DNA from: Paraburkholderia sp. BL10I2N1
GTDB taxonomy: Bacteria > Pseudomonadota > Gammaproteobacteria > Burkholderiales > Burkholderiaceae
Assembly (NCBI RefSeq): GCF_004361815.1
Contig: NZ_SNWA01000001.1
Location: forward strand, 2,976,001 to 3,040,000
DNA: 64,000 nucleotides
Direction of reading: 5' to 3'
Shown: piece by piece, positions 43,320 through 52,122 of the stretch
Numbering within the stretch: position 1 is the first letter of the stretch
Layout: the number at the start of each line of letters is the position of its first letter
The notes under the pieces: generated by a model
The model's input: only the letters and a program-made list of their open reading frames with translations
Database searches by the model: none
Told to the model about the DNA's origin: nothing
Program-made: the position numbers and the translations under genes

Positions 43320-43575
43320 ATGCACGAAAACATCTCGCCGTACTTTTATGATCACGACCGCCGGTGTCGCTTCGAGTCTGGCACTTTCGCGCCTCGCATT
43401 CGCCGATTCGCCAAAGTTATCGGACACTGACTCCACGGCTCAGGCACTCGGCTACAAGTCCGACGCGACCAAGGTCGACAAGGCGAGGTACGCGAAGTAC
43501 GCGGCCGGTCAGATCTGCGGGAATTGCAGGTTCTATCAGGGCAAGCCGAGCGACGCGTTCGCGGCTTGCCTGCGA
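43320..43575 (+). pseudogene. High-potential iron-sulfur protein (HiPIP), frameshifted and truncated
   Basis: The start MHENIS lies in one frame at 43320. The rest of a Tat-type leader (MITTAGVASSLALSRLAFA) lies in another, and two missing bases at about 43336 would restore an SRRTF twin-arginine motif. The mature part matches HiPIP (KVDKARYAKYAAGQICGNCRFYQGK), giving the first two cluster cysteines plus one more in AAC. The last cysteine and the C-terminus are absent; at about 43575 the sequence switches to an unrelated gene fragment. HiPIPs carry electrons to terminal oxidases or from photosynthetic/denitrifying chains. This copy cannot be functional as read. Confidence 0.75.
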
Positions 43576-43594
43576 AAGTCATATCAGGATCTGA

Positions 43595-43732
43595 GGCCTC
43601 AGAGAGGGAAACATCACGTTGCGGCATGCGCTGCAGGGCTACAACGCCATGCCACCGCGTGGTGGATGCGCGGCGTGCTCCGATGCGGAAATCAGGGCGA
43701 CCCTTGGCTACATGACGAAGAAGTCGCGCTAG
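43595..43732 (+). pseudogene. C-terminal fragment of a cytochrome c5-type protein
   Basis: In a different frame from the HiPIP fragment, the sequence reads TLRHALQGYNAMPPRGGCAA followed by CSDAEIRATLGYMTKKSR and a stop at 43730-43732. This is the characteristic end of class-I cytochrome c5 proteins, with the axial methionine in NAMPPRGG. The heme-binding CxxCH part is missing. It directly follows the broken HiPIP, so a deletion seems to have joined two electron-carrier genes. Confidence 0.7.
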
Positions 43733-43933
43733 CTTGCATCTGCGCGCTCACGATCATTGGACCGCAAACGGGCGGGACCCCGCGTCGACCTGATTCTCCG
43801 CTGCCACGCAATACCAGGCGTACCCGTAGCCACCGACGCGCTTCACCCACCGACGCGCACGACACGATTTGCGATATGGGCTTGGGCAGACCCTCGATTG
43901 ACGGGATTGCAATCGGGCGGTTAGGCTCAAACC

Positions 43934-44833
43934 ATGCGCCCATCCAAAGTCGATTTAAATCTCTTCGTCGTTTTCGAAGCCGTCTATCGAACGCGCAACC
44001 TCACGCGCGCGGCGGAGCTGCTCTTCATCACGCAGCCCGCCGTGAGCAATGCGCTCGCGCGCATGCGCAAGGCCTTCGACGACCCGTTGTTCGTCAGCAC
44101 GCCGGCGGGCATGATGCCCACGCCTGTTTCCGAGAACATCATTGGCCGCGTGCGCGAGGCGCTTCAACTGCTCGATTCGAGCACCCATGCGGGCGAGCGT
44201 TTCGATCCGGCCGCGTCGCAGCGGACCTTCCGGCTCAGCATGAACGACCTGACCGAGGCATTGCTGCTGCCCGCGCTGGAAGACGTGCTGCAGCGCCTCG
44301 CGCCGGGCATCCGCATCGAGAGCTACTTCACGACGCGCCGCGACGTTCCCGAAGCGCTCGCGAGCGGCGCAGTTCATCTCGCGATCGACGCGCCCCTCAT
44401 CGACGATCCGTACCTCGAGCAGGAACCGCTGGGCCGCGACCGCTACGCGTGCATGGTGCGCAAGGACCATCCGTTTGCGAAGAAGAAGCTCACGATCGAC
44501 GACTACCTGCGCTTCGGCCATATCCACGTGTCCAGCCGCCGGCAGGGACCCGGGCTCGTCGATACGGAACTCAACAAGCTGGGACTCAGGCGCACCATCC
44601 AGACCCGTGTCCAGCACTATCTCGTCGCGCCCTTGATCGCGATGCGCACCGATCTCGTCCTGACTGCGCCGCTCATGTTGCTCAAGCGCTATGACGCGCG
44701 CATCCTCGCGCTGCCGTTCGATCTCCCCGATCTCGAGACGCATGGCTACTGGCACCGCAGCGTCACGGCGGACCCGGCTCATCAGTGGCTGCGCGAGCAG
44801 ATCGGCCGTCTCATGCGCAAGCAGAGGCAATAG
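43934..44833 (+). CDS. LysR family transcriptional regulator
   Basis: A 299-residue regulator. The N-terminal helix-turn-helix (about 6-65) reads DLNLFVVFEAVYRTRNLTRA, with TQPAVSNALARMRKAFDDPLF as the recognition part. The effector-binding domain of the NodD/PcaQ-like group follows (FRLSMNDLTEALLLPALEDV at about 97-116). It lies 100 bp before the phosphatase/kinase/SDR/dehydrogenase operon on the same strand and is its likely regulator. Confidence 0.88.
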   Translation: MRPSKVDLNLFVVFEAVYRTRNLTRAAELLFITQPAVSNALARMRKAFDDPLFVSTPAGMMPTPVSENIIGRVREALQLLDSSTHAGERFDPAASQRTFRLSMNDLTEALLLPALEDVLQRLAPGIRIESYFTTRRDVPEALASGAVHLAIDAPLIDDPYLEQEPLGRDRYACMVRKDHPFAKKKLTIDDYLRFGHIHVSSRRQGPGLVDTELNKLGLRRTIQTRVQHYLVAPLIAMRTDLVLTAPLMLLKRYDARILALPFDLPDLETHGYWHRSVTADPAHQWLREQIGRLMRKQRQ

Positions 44834-44933
44834 CCGAGGTGTCACGAATTGTTATGGCTCGGTATCACTAGAATAAATTTCCTGAATACTGCGAGCCCAG
44901 GTATTGTTTCAGTCATGTTCAGACGAGGATGGC

Positions 44934-45608
44934 ATGGCGGAACTCGACCTGGTACGGCATGGGCAGGCGTCTTTTGGCGTGGAAAACTATGACGAGCTTT
45001 CATCTTGCGGCCACGCTCAGTCGCGATGGCTGGGCGAATACTACGCGCAGTCGGGCCTGACGTTCGACCGTGTCGTGACCGGCACAATGCGGCGGCACGC
45101 GCAAACCGCCGACGCCTTGCTCACCGCGATGGGCGGCCAGCCGGTGGAGATCGTGCAGGACGCGGATCTGAACGAGTACGATTTTCGCGCCCTGTTTTCC
45201 GCGTTCGGCGAGAGCGGGTCGGCGTCTGGCCTCGTGGCCGAAAGCTCAATGAAGCATTTCTACAAGGGACTGAGGCAGGTCTTGCAGCTTTGGTCCGAGG
45301 ATAAGCTGCCCGGGCGCGTTCCCGAGACCTGGGGACAGTTCCAGGCGCGTGTAGAGCGCGCGCGTCTCGCCATTCAGGGCGTGGGCGGCAAGCGGGTTCT
45401 GGTAGTGAGTTCGGGCGGCCCGATTGCCGTCTTCACCCAGCAGATCCTGCACGCACCCGCGGCCGCCGCCATCGCGCTCAACATGCAGATCCGTAACAGC
45501 AGCGTGAGCCAGTACGTCTTCAACGACAGCGCGATGTCGCTGGTCACCTTCAACACCTTGCCGCATCTCGAACAGACCGAGAGGCGCGAACACGTCACCT
45601 ATGGCTGA
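44934..45608 (+). CDS. Histidine phosphatase family protein
   Basis: A 224-residue protein from ATG 44934, which follows GAGGATGGC; an upstream in-frame ATG at 44904 has no support. The catalytic motif LVRHGQASFG is near the N-terminus and the second catalytic histidine probably lies in VVSSGGPIAV or nearby; in this subgroup glycine-rich SSGG replaces SHGG. It removes phosphate from a small phosphorylated molecule. Its stop overlaps the kinase-like gene by 8 bp, suggesting that the two act on the same intermediate. Confidence 0.8.
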   Translation: MAELDLVRHGQASFGVENYDELSSCGHAQSRWLGEYYAQSGLTFDRVVTGTMRRHAQTADALLTAMGGQPVEIVQDADLNEYDFRALFSAFGESGSASGLVAESSMKHFYKGLRQVLQLWSEDKLPGRVPETWGQFQARVERARLAIQGVGGKRVLVVSSGGPIAVFTQQILHAPAAAAIALNMQIRNSSVSQYVFNDSAMSLVTFNTLPHLEQTERREHVTYG

Positions 45609-46650
45609 TTCGAATCCGGATTCCCGCTCCATGATGAATGCAAGTCTTCAGTTCGATGTCGTTGCCCTCACGCGCTATCTGGCTGCGCACGTGCCCGGCT
45701 TTCAGGGGCCCATGTCCATTGAGAAGTTCGCCGGCGGACAGTCGAACCCCACGTTTCTTCTCGAGGCGCAAAGCGGCCGCTATGTGCTGCGGCGTCAGCC
45801 GCTGGGCGAACTGCTCAAGTCGGCCCACGCCGTGGACCGCGAATTTCGCGTGTTGAGTGCGCTCAGCAGCACGCCGGTTCCTGTTGCGCGGGCCTTGCAC
45901 CTTTGTGAAAACCGCGAGGTGATCGGCAGCATGTTCTACGTGATGAGCTTTGAAGAGGGCGAAATCTTCTGGGACCCGTCCTTGCCCGCGCTGCAGATTG
46001 GCGAGCGCGCTGCCATCTACGACGCGCTGATCTCCACGATGGCCGCCCTGCACGATGTGAATGTCGAGGCCGTCGGTCTGGCCGATTACGGCCGCGCGGG
46101 CAACTACTTCTCGCGTCAGATCGACGTGTGGACCAAACAATATCGGGCGGCGCAGACCGATGATCTCCACGCGATGGAAACGCTGATCGACTGGCTGCCG
46201 GCGCACTGTCCGGCCGAGGCGGGCAAGCCTTCGCTCGTGCACGGAGACTTTCGCATCGACAACCTTATTTTCCACCGCGGCGCGCCGCAGGTTCGCGCCG
46301 TACTCGACTGGGAACTCTCCACGCTCGGCAATCCGCTCGCCGACCTCGCGTACTTCTGCATGTGTCTGCGGCTTCCGCCCAACGGCCATATCGTCGGTCT
46401 CGCGGGGCTGGACCGGGCTGCGCTTGGCGTGCCGGATGAGGCCGCGATCGTCGAGCGGTATTGCCGGTTGCGGGGCATCGGCCAGATCGAAAACTGGCAT
46501 TTTTACCTCGCGTTCAGCTTCTTCCGGCTCGCCGCCATCGCGCAGGGCGTGAAGAAGCGTGCGCTTGGCGGCAACGCATCGAACGAGAAGGCGCGCCAGG
46601 TCGGCGAAATGGCCGGTGCGCTCGCGCAGATGGGCGTCGAGCTCATCTGA
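45601..46650 (+). CDS. Phosphotransferase family protein (APH/ACAD10-11 kinase type)
   Basis: A 349-residue kinase-fold protein. ATP-site features are EKFAGGQSNPTFLLEA (about 41-56) and YVLRRQPLG (lysine replaced by arginine). The catalytic loop is VHGDFRIDNLIFH (about 214-226) and the metal site LDWELSTLGNPLADLAYF (about 234-251). This matches the kinase domain fused in human ACAD10/11 and the bacterial LvaA, which phosphorylate 4-hydroxyacyl-CoA. A dehydrogenase of the matching type lies in the same operon. It overlaps the previous gene by 8 bp; internal ATGs at 45631 and 45634 are alternative starts. Confidence 0.85.
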   Translation: MADSNPDSRSMMNASLQFDVVALTRYLAAHVPGFQGPMSIEKFAGGQSNPTFLLEAQSGRYVLRRQPLGELLKSAHAVDREFRVLSALSSTPVPVARALHLCENREVIGSMFYVMSFEEGEIFWDPSLPALQIGERAAIYDALISTMAALHDVNVEAVGLADYGRAGNYFSRQIDVWTKQYRAAQTDDLHAMETLIDWLPAHCPAEAGKPSLVHGDFRIDNLIFHRGAPQVRAVLDWELSTLGNPLADLAYFCMCLRLPPNGHIVGLAGLDRAALGVPDEAAIVERYCRLRGIGQIENWHFYLAFSFFRLAAIAQGVKKRALGGNASNEKARQVGEMAGALAQMGVELI

Positions 46651-46696
46651 CGCCTGGCGTTTGGCGCAAACACATGGATATATGAAGGAGACGGTT

Positions 46697-47461
46697 GTGA
46701 GTACAAAATTATTCGATCTGCACGGTAAGACTGCATTGGTCACGGGCGCGAGCCGTGGCATTGGCGAAGAGATCGCGAAGCTGCTCGCAGAACAAGGCGC
46801 CCATGTGATCGTATCGAGCCGCAAGCTCGAAGACTGCGAGACCGTGGCACGCGGGATCAAGGAGACGGGTGGCAGCGCCGAGGCGTATCCGTGTCACGTG
46901 GGGCGTCTCGACGACATTCAAGGCGTTTTCCAGCACATTCGCTCACAGCACGGCCGGCTGGACATCCTCGTGAACAACGCGGCGGCGAATCCGTATTTCG
47001 GCCACATTCTCGATACCGATCTTGCGTCGTTCGAAAAGACAGTGGAGGTCAATCTGCGTGGCTACTTCTTCATGTCGGTCGAGGCGGGCAAGCTGATGCG
47101 CGAGCACGGCGGCGGTGCGATCGTCAACACGGCTTCGGTCAATGCGCTGCAGCCCGGCGACAAGCAGGGCATTTATTCGATCACGAAGGCTGCCGTGGTC
47201 AACATGACGCGGGCTTTGGCCAAGGAGTGCGGCCCGCTCGGCATTCGCGTGAATGCCTTGCTGCCGGGCCTTACCAAAACAAAATTCGCCGGAGCGCTGT
47301 TCGAAGACCAGGTCATGTACGAAAGCTGGATGGCGAAGATTCCGCTGCGCCGCCATGCGAAGCCTCGCGAGATGGCCGGCACCGTGCTGTATCTCGTCTC
47401 CGACGCGGCGAGCTACACCAACGGCGAATGCATCGTCGTTGACGGTGGGCTGACGATCTGA
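46697..47461 (+). CDS. Short-chain dehydrogenase/reductase
   Basis: A 254-residue SDR. I chose the GTG at 46697 because AAGGAG stands 6 bp before it; an ATG at 46682 would include that site within the gene. Cofactor motif VTGASRGIGEE (about 13-23), NNAAANP, catalytic serine in NTASVNALQ and the YSITK tyrosine-lysine pair (about 156-160) are all present. The ending NGECIVVDGGLTI is typical. It probably oxidises a 3-hydroxy or 4-hydroxy group on the acyl chain handled by this operon. Confidence 0.88.
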   Translation: MSTKLFDLHGKTALVTGASRGIGEEIAKLLAEQGAHVIVSSRKLEDCETVARGIKETGGSAEAYPCHVGRLDDIQGVFQHIRSQHGRLDILVNNAAANPYFGHILDTDLASFEKTVEVNLRGYFFMSVEAGKLMREHGGGAIVNTASVNALQPGDKQGIYSITKAAVVNMTRALAKECGPLGIRVNALLPGLTKTKFAGALFEDQVMYESWMAKIPLRRHAKPREMAGTVLYLVSDAASYTNGECIVVDGGLTI

Positions 47462-47531
47462 CGATGGGAGAGGCGCGCGTGATTGACGTTTGCGCCACAC
47501 GACATTCACCAAGGATTCAAGGAAGAGCAAG

Positions 47532-48776
47532 ATGGACTTTGCATATAGCCTGAAAGTCGAAGCGCTGCGCACACAGGTGCGCGTGTTCATGGACACGCAT
47601 ATCGTGCCGCGCATCCACCAATGGCACGAAGAAGTGGGCGCGGGACACTATCCTGTTTCCTTCATGGAAGACTTGAAGGAGAAGGCGCGTGCGGAGGGCC
47701 TCTGGAACCTGTTCCTGCCGCATCTGCACGACGACGAACCGGGCACGCGGCTGACCAATCTCGAGTACGCCCCGCTTGCCGAGATCATGGGGCGGGTTTC
47801 CTGGGCCTCCGAGGTGTTCAACTGCAATGCGCCGGACACCGGCAACATGGAGTTGCTCCACATGTTCGCTACGCCGGCGCAACGCAAGAAGTGGCTCGAG
47901 CCGCTTCTCGACGGCAAGATCCGCTCCGCGTTTGCGATGACGGAACCCGCGGTGGCCTCTTCGGACGCGACCAATATCACCACGTCCATTCGCCTCGATG
48001 GCGACGACTATGTCGTCGATGGCCGCAAGTGGTTCATTACGAACGCGGCGCACCCGAATTGCCAGCTGTTCATCGTCATGGGCAAGACGGACCCGGACGC
48101 GCCGTCGCATCGTCAGCAAAGCATGATTCTCGTGCCGCGCGACACGCCGGGCGTGAAGATCATCCGCAATATCACGGTGGTCAATCACACTGCACCCGAA
48201 GGTCACTGCGAGATCGAATTCAAGGACGTGCGCGTGCCGCGCTCGAATCTTCTGGGCGAAGAGGGCAGCGGCTTCGCGCTCGCCCAGGCGCGTCTTGGCC
48301 CGGGGCGCATTCACCATTGCATGCGTTCGATCGGTGCCGCCGAACTGGCGCTCGAACTGATGATCGAACGCGCACAGGCGCGCACGGCGTTCGGCAAGAC
48401 GCTCTATGAGCACGGCAGCGTCGCGGAGTGGATCGCAAAGTCGCGCATCGAAATCGATCAGGCCCGGCTGCTCGTGCTGAAGGCGGCCTGGATGATCGAC
48501 AACGTGGGCGCGAAGGAAGCGCGCAAGGAAATCGCAATGATCAAGGCGCTCGTGCCGAACCTGCACACCGCCGTATGCGAGCGTGCGATACAGACCTTTG
48601 GCGCGATGGGGCTGAGCCCCGATACGCCGCTGGCGGACAGCTGGACCTGGGGACGTGCATTGAAGTTCGCCGATGGCCCGGACGAGGTGCATCTCCAGAG
48701 CATTGCACGCATGGAGATCAAGGCGCGGCCCTATGAACCGTGCCACGACAACCCCTACCTGACGTCGGCGGCGTAG
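47532..48776 (+). CDS. Acyl-CoA dehydrogenase (ACAD10/11-like)
   Basis: A 414-residue enzyme starting after AGGAAGAGC. Family marks are AFAMTEPAVASSDATNI (FAD/substrate loop), DVRVPRSNLLGEEGSGF (about 230-246), GPGRIHHCMRSIGAAELALE and the C-terminal IQTFGAMGLSPDTPLADSWT with DGPDEVHLQSIARME. The last replaces the usual RDxR segment and is typical of the ACAD10/11 and LvaC-like group, which can act with the kinase to isomerise 4-hydroxyacyl-CoA to 3-hydroxyacyl-CoA. It is the last gene before the IS element. Confidence 0.87.
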   Translation: MDFAYSLKVEALRTQVRVFMDTHIVPRIHQWHEEVGAGHYPVSFMEDLKEKARAEGLWNLFLPHLHDDEPGTRLTNLEYAPLAEIMGRVSWASEVFNCNAPDTGNMELLHMFATPAQRKKWLEPLLDGKIRSAFAMTEPAVASSDATNITTSIRLDGDDYVVDGRKWFITNAAHPNCQLFIVMGKTDPDAPSHRQQSMILVPRDTPGVKIIRNITVVNHTAPEGHCEIEFKDVRVPRSNLLGEEGSGFALAQARLGPGRIHHCMRSIGAAELALELMIERAQARTAFGKTLYEHGSVAEWIAKSRIEIDQARLLVLKAAWMIDNVGAKEARKEIAMIKALVPNLHTAVCERAIQTFGAMGLSPDTPLADSWTWGRALKFADGPDEVHLQSIARMEIKARPYEPCHDNPYLTSAA

Positions 48777-48817
48777 GGCACGCCAGCGCGCACATGAAGT
48801 GATCTTGCGGGCGATGC

Positions 48818-48823
48818 GCTAAC
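48818..48823 (+). repeat. Left target-site duplication of the IS element
   Basis: GCTAAC at 48818-48823 is repeated at 50856-50861, directly outside the two inverted repeats. A 6-bp duplication fits this IS family and marks the insertion as original at this site. Confidence 0.75.
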
Positions 48824-50855
48824 CCAACTTTCGCTATTCGCCCGTCGATTCCAGTGTTTTTCACCGATTTCTGATATGGCTGCCTCGGTAACTCTTTGAT
48901 TTGTCGTGTGAGTGCGCGCGGGGGATTGGCAGAATCGCTTGTAGTGAAGACCTTGGTCCTTGGCAGTCGTACGGCGAGGATCCTACACTGGCCGAATGTT
49001 CCTCAAGCGCACACAGCGGATCAAGGACGGCAAGACGCACCAGTACTGGAGCGTGGTGGAGAATCGGCGTCTGTTGAATGGCAAGGTCGCGCAGCGCCAG
49101 GTGCTGTACCTGGGCGAGATCAACGACAGTCAGCAACTCGCCTGGCGCAAGACGATCGAAGTGTTCGACGAAGGCGCCAAACGCCAGGTTGCGCTGTTTG
49201 CGGAAGGTGCGCAGCCGGCAGATGACGCCAAGGCAGTGGGCGTGCGGTTGAGCGAGTTGCAATTGAAGCGCCCGCGGCAGTGGGGAGCGTGCTGGCTGTC
49301 TTGCGTGCTATGGCAGCAGCTAGGCCTGGACGCATTCTGGTCGGCGCGCCTGCCGGCTTCACGCAAAGGAACGCGCTGGCTGCAGGTGTTGCAGACCCTG
49401 GTGGCGTATCGGCTGATCGATCCGGGCTCGGAATGGCGTCTGCACCGGCACTGGTTCACGTCAAGCGCGATGGCGGATCTATTGGAAGCCGACTTTGCGC
49501 TGGCCGGCAAAGATACGCTGTATCGTTGCCTGGACAAGTTGCTGCCGCACAAGGACACCTTGATGCTGTTTCTCAAGCAGCGTTGGGGCGAACTGTTCGG
49601 CGCCTCGTTCGACGTGCTGCTATACGATCTGACCAGCACCTACTTCGAGGCCGACACGCCGCGGGAAGCACCGGACAAGCGTCAATACGGCTATAGCCGC
49701 GACAAGCGCGGCGACTGCCGGCAGGTCGTGATCGGCCTGATTGTCACGCCGGAGGGCTTTCCCCTGAGCTACGAAGTGCTGGCCGGCAACACCGCAGACT
49801 GCACCACGCTGTCCGATCTGCTCAAGCGTATCGAGACCCGACACGGCAAGGCCAATCGGATCTGGGTCATGGACCGCGGCATCCCAACAGAAGAGACGTT
49901 GGCACAGATGCGCCAGATGGGCGCCTTTTACCTCGTAGGCACACCTAAGGGTCGCTTGAGCAAGCTGGAGCAGTCATTCCTCCCAGCGCCGTGGGAGCAT
50001 GTCCGGGAAGGGATGCAGGTCAAGCGCCTGCCCCTGGAGAGCGAAACGTATGTGCTTGCCGTGAGCGAGCAGCGGATCGGCAAAGAACGTGGCATGCGGC
50101 TGCGCCGGCTCAGGCGCTACGTGGAAAGGCTCAGGCAGTGCCGTACGCAAAGCCTCACACGCGACCAGCTACTGATGAAAGTGGGCGCGGCCAGGCAGGA
50201 CGCCGGGCGAGCCGCGAGCCTGATCAGACTGACATTGCCACAGAGCCATGAAGTCGTCACGCCGGACACCTTCCGCTTTGAACTTGACCGTAAGAAATTG
50301 CGTCAGGTGCGGCACCGCGAAGGCCGTTATCTGTTGCGCACCAACCTCTCGAGTCACGACCCGGCGCAGCTTTGGACCTTCTACATTCAGCTCACGGAAG
50401 TCGAGCAGGCGTTCAAGGAACTCAAGCATGATCTGGCTATCCGACCGATCTACCATCACAAGGAAGAGCGCATCGAAGCGCACATCTTCGTGGCCTTTCT
50501 GGCGTATTGCCTGCAGGTCACGCTCAAATACCAGCTCAAGCGGGCCGCGCCAGGTTTGACACCCCGAGCGGCGCTGGAGAAATTCAGGACCATGCAGATG
50601 GTCGATGTTCATCTGCCCACCACTGACGGGCGCCATCTGATCCTGTCGCGCTACACGCAGCCGGAACCCGAACACCGTCTCCTGCTCGACCAGTTAGGTC
50701 TCAAGCTGCCCGCGCAGCCACCGCCGAAAATCACCGCCCAGCCATCGCCAATCGTCCCTACGCGCGCCCACGCCCTGTAGTGAAGACCTTTGCCGGCGAC
50801 ACCTTTTAAAATCAATTACTTAGCCTAGGCAAACACCGCGAATAGCGAAAGTTGG
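48824..50855 (+). mobile_element. Complete IS1634-type insertion sequence
   Basis: A 2032-bp element with perfect 18-bp terminal inverted repeats: CCAACTTTCGCTATTCGC at 48824-48841 and its reverse complement at 50838-50855. It carries a single long transposase gene and is flanked by GCTAAC on both sides. Removing it joins the dehydrogenase's downstream region to the 3' end of the truncated TetR gene on the opposite strand, so it landed between two convergent genes and probably disrupted no coding region. Confidence 0.85.
48996..50780 (+). CDS. IS1634 family transposase
   Basis: A 594-residue DDE transposase, starting at 48996 (MFLKRTQRIKDGKTHQYWSV); the frame is open back to 48960. N-terminal features are YWSVVENRR and RQVLYLGEI. 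The catalytic acidic residues are probably in YDLTSTYFE (about 210), VMDRGIPTEE (about 290) and EVEQAFKELKHDLAIRP near 470, the last carrying the IS4-type glutamate helix. No interruptions are seen, so the element may still be active. Confidence 0.88.
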   Translation: MFLKRTQRIKDGKTHQYWSVVENRRLLNGKVAQRQVLYLGEINDSQQLAWRKTIEVFDEGAKRQVALFAEGAQPADDAKAVGVRLSELQLKRPRQWGACWLSCVLWQQLGLDAFWSARLPASRKGTRWLQVLQTLVAYRLIDPGSEWRLHRHWFTSSAMADLLEADFALAGKDTLYRCLDKLLPHKDTLMLFLKQRWGELFGASFDVLLYDLTSTYFEADTPREAPDKRQYGYSRDKRGDCRQVVIGLIVTPEGFPLSYEVLAGNTADCTTLSDLLKRIETRHGKANRIWVMDRGIPTEETLAQMRQMGAFYLVGTPKGRLSKLEQSFLPAPWEHVREGMQVKRLPLESETYVLAVSEQRIGKERGMRLRRLRRYVERLRQCRTQSLTRDQLLMKVGAARQDAGRAASLIRLTLPQSHEVVTPDTFRFELDRKKLRQVRHREGRYLLRTNLSSHDPAQLWTFYIQLTEVEQAFKELKHDLAIRPIYHHKEERIEAHIFVAFLAYCLQVTLKYQLKRAAPGLTPRAALEKFRTMQMVDVHLPTTDGRHLILSRYTQPEPEHRLLLDQLGLKLPAQPPPKITAQPSPIVPTRAHAL

Positions 50856-50861
50856 GCTAAC
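50856..50861 (+). repeat. Right target-site duplication of the IS element
   Basis: GCTAAC directly after the right inverted repeat, matching 48818-48823. Confidence 0.75.
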
Positions 50862-50877
50862 GCGAGTCGCCCGTGCT

Positions 50878-51400
50878 CTAGCGAGCCGTCTCGCGATTGC
50901 TTTTGGACGCGTTCAAGAGTGTTCGCGTTTCTTGCGACGGCTCCGCGACGAGCATGCCCTCAAACGTATCCATCAAATTCGACACGGCGTAGCTGGGGGC
51001 CCAGAGCCGCCCCGGCTCGCCTCCCACGCGGCCAGCGCGGCATTGCCATAGATGCCGACGAGCGAAAGCCGGTGATCGACGATCTCCGGTGCGCTGCCTG
51101 GCAGCGGGTCCCGCAGCAGCGCATTGCAGTGCTGATAGCCCACATTCCACTTGTTTTCCAGCGCATCGCGCAGGAACGCGCGGTCGTTCAACTGCAGGTC
51201 GGCGATCATGCGGATGTAGGTCGGCTGTCCCGTTCGATCGGCGAGTTGCAGCATCGGAAAGAGCAACGACCCCAATACCTCGCGCATGGTCATCGCACTT
51301 TGCGCCTCCAGCCTGTCGACCCGCGCCGACGAACTGAATAAACGCACGCTGCCCCGTCCGACTCTCCGTCCGCACACATGATTTGACATAAGTAACAATC
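50878..51400 (-). pseudogene. TetR family regulator remnant, lacking the DNA-binding domain
   Basis: On the minus strand the sequence reads as the C-terminal ligand-binding domain of a TetR protein: TMREVLGSLLFPMLQLADRT, then YIRMIADLQLNDRAFLRDAL and ENKWNVGYQHCNALL. It shifts frame near 50990 and continues as LWAPSYAVSNLMDTFEGMLV to a stop at 50878. No helix-turn-helix domain precedes it; upstream the frame gives unrelated sequence. It is convergent with the ACAD10/11-like dehydrogenase operon across the IS element, so it may once have regulated that operon. Confidence 0.6.
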
Positions 51401-51621
51401 GCTCGGGCAACCGGATGGTTGCGCGAACGACGTTATACGCGCGCGAATTTAACTGATGTCTTTGGACCGTGTTAGGCGCCAATATATGCACAGCCGTTTA
51501 GTGGTGCAGGGGTGGGCAACTCAAACGGGTACCCTTGACGCCTATCAGCTTCGTGAGCGGAACGGCGTAGGAAGCGCTCAGGAGTGCAGGGCCCCGCCTG
51601 CCTGGGCCAGCGGCGGACCGG

Positions 51622-52122
51622 ATGCCCCGCTGTCCGGGTGGTCGGGTGCTGTACCTCGATTTCGACGGCGTCCTTCATCCGGACGACGTCTGGCGACATC
51701 CGGGCAGCGGATTGCATGTCGCTGGTCCGCCGGGGCATGCGCTGTTTGAACGGGCAGGCCTGCTGATTCGTTGTCTGGAGCCGTATCCCGCGTTGCGCAT
51801 CGTGCTGTCGACGGACTGGGTGTGGGTGTTCCGCAGCGTGCGCGAGATGGCGCACCGCCTGTCGCTGGTGTTGCGCTGGCGCGTGGTCGGCGCGACCTTT
51901 CACAGCGGGATGAACCCGACTAGGTTCCGGTCTGGCGACGTGTGCCGGCGTCAGCCCGCCGCGTGGCTGGCGCTCGACGACGATGACTGTGGATGGCCGG
52001 CGGTGAGCCGGGGTCACCTGGTGCGCACGGATCCGGTGCTGGACATCAGCGCGCCAGCGGCGCTAGCGGAACTGCAGGCGCGGCTCGCCGCGAAGGACCG
52101 GCCGGAAGCGGGCTGGCGATGA
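51622..52122 (+). CDS. HAD-domain protein
   Basis: A 166-residue protein with the HAD motif I VLYLDFDGVLHPDDV (nucleophile D13, acid/base D15) and motif II in RIVLSTDW (about 59-66). An acidic pair that could be motif IV lies in WLALDDDDCGW (about 114-124). The family resembles HAD domains found in RNA-repair and small stand-alone Burkholderia proteins. The usual lysine of motif III is not obvious. Substrate unknown. It lies alone between decayed regions; the start is uncertain since no clear ribosome site is seen. Confidence 0.65.
   Translation: MPRCPGGRVLYLDFDGVLHPDDVWRHPGSGLHVAGPPGHALFERAGLLIRCLEPYPALRIVLSTDWVWVFRSVREMAHRLSLVLRWRVVGATFHSGMNPTRFRSGDVCRRQPAAWLALDDDDCGWPAVSRGHLVRTDPVLDISAPAALAELQARLAAKDRPEAGWR

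Noticed and set aside
41529..43436. 635-residue minus-strand frame across the transhydrogenase genes
   Set aside because: Arginine/histidine-rich shadow spanning three well-recognised genes.
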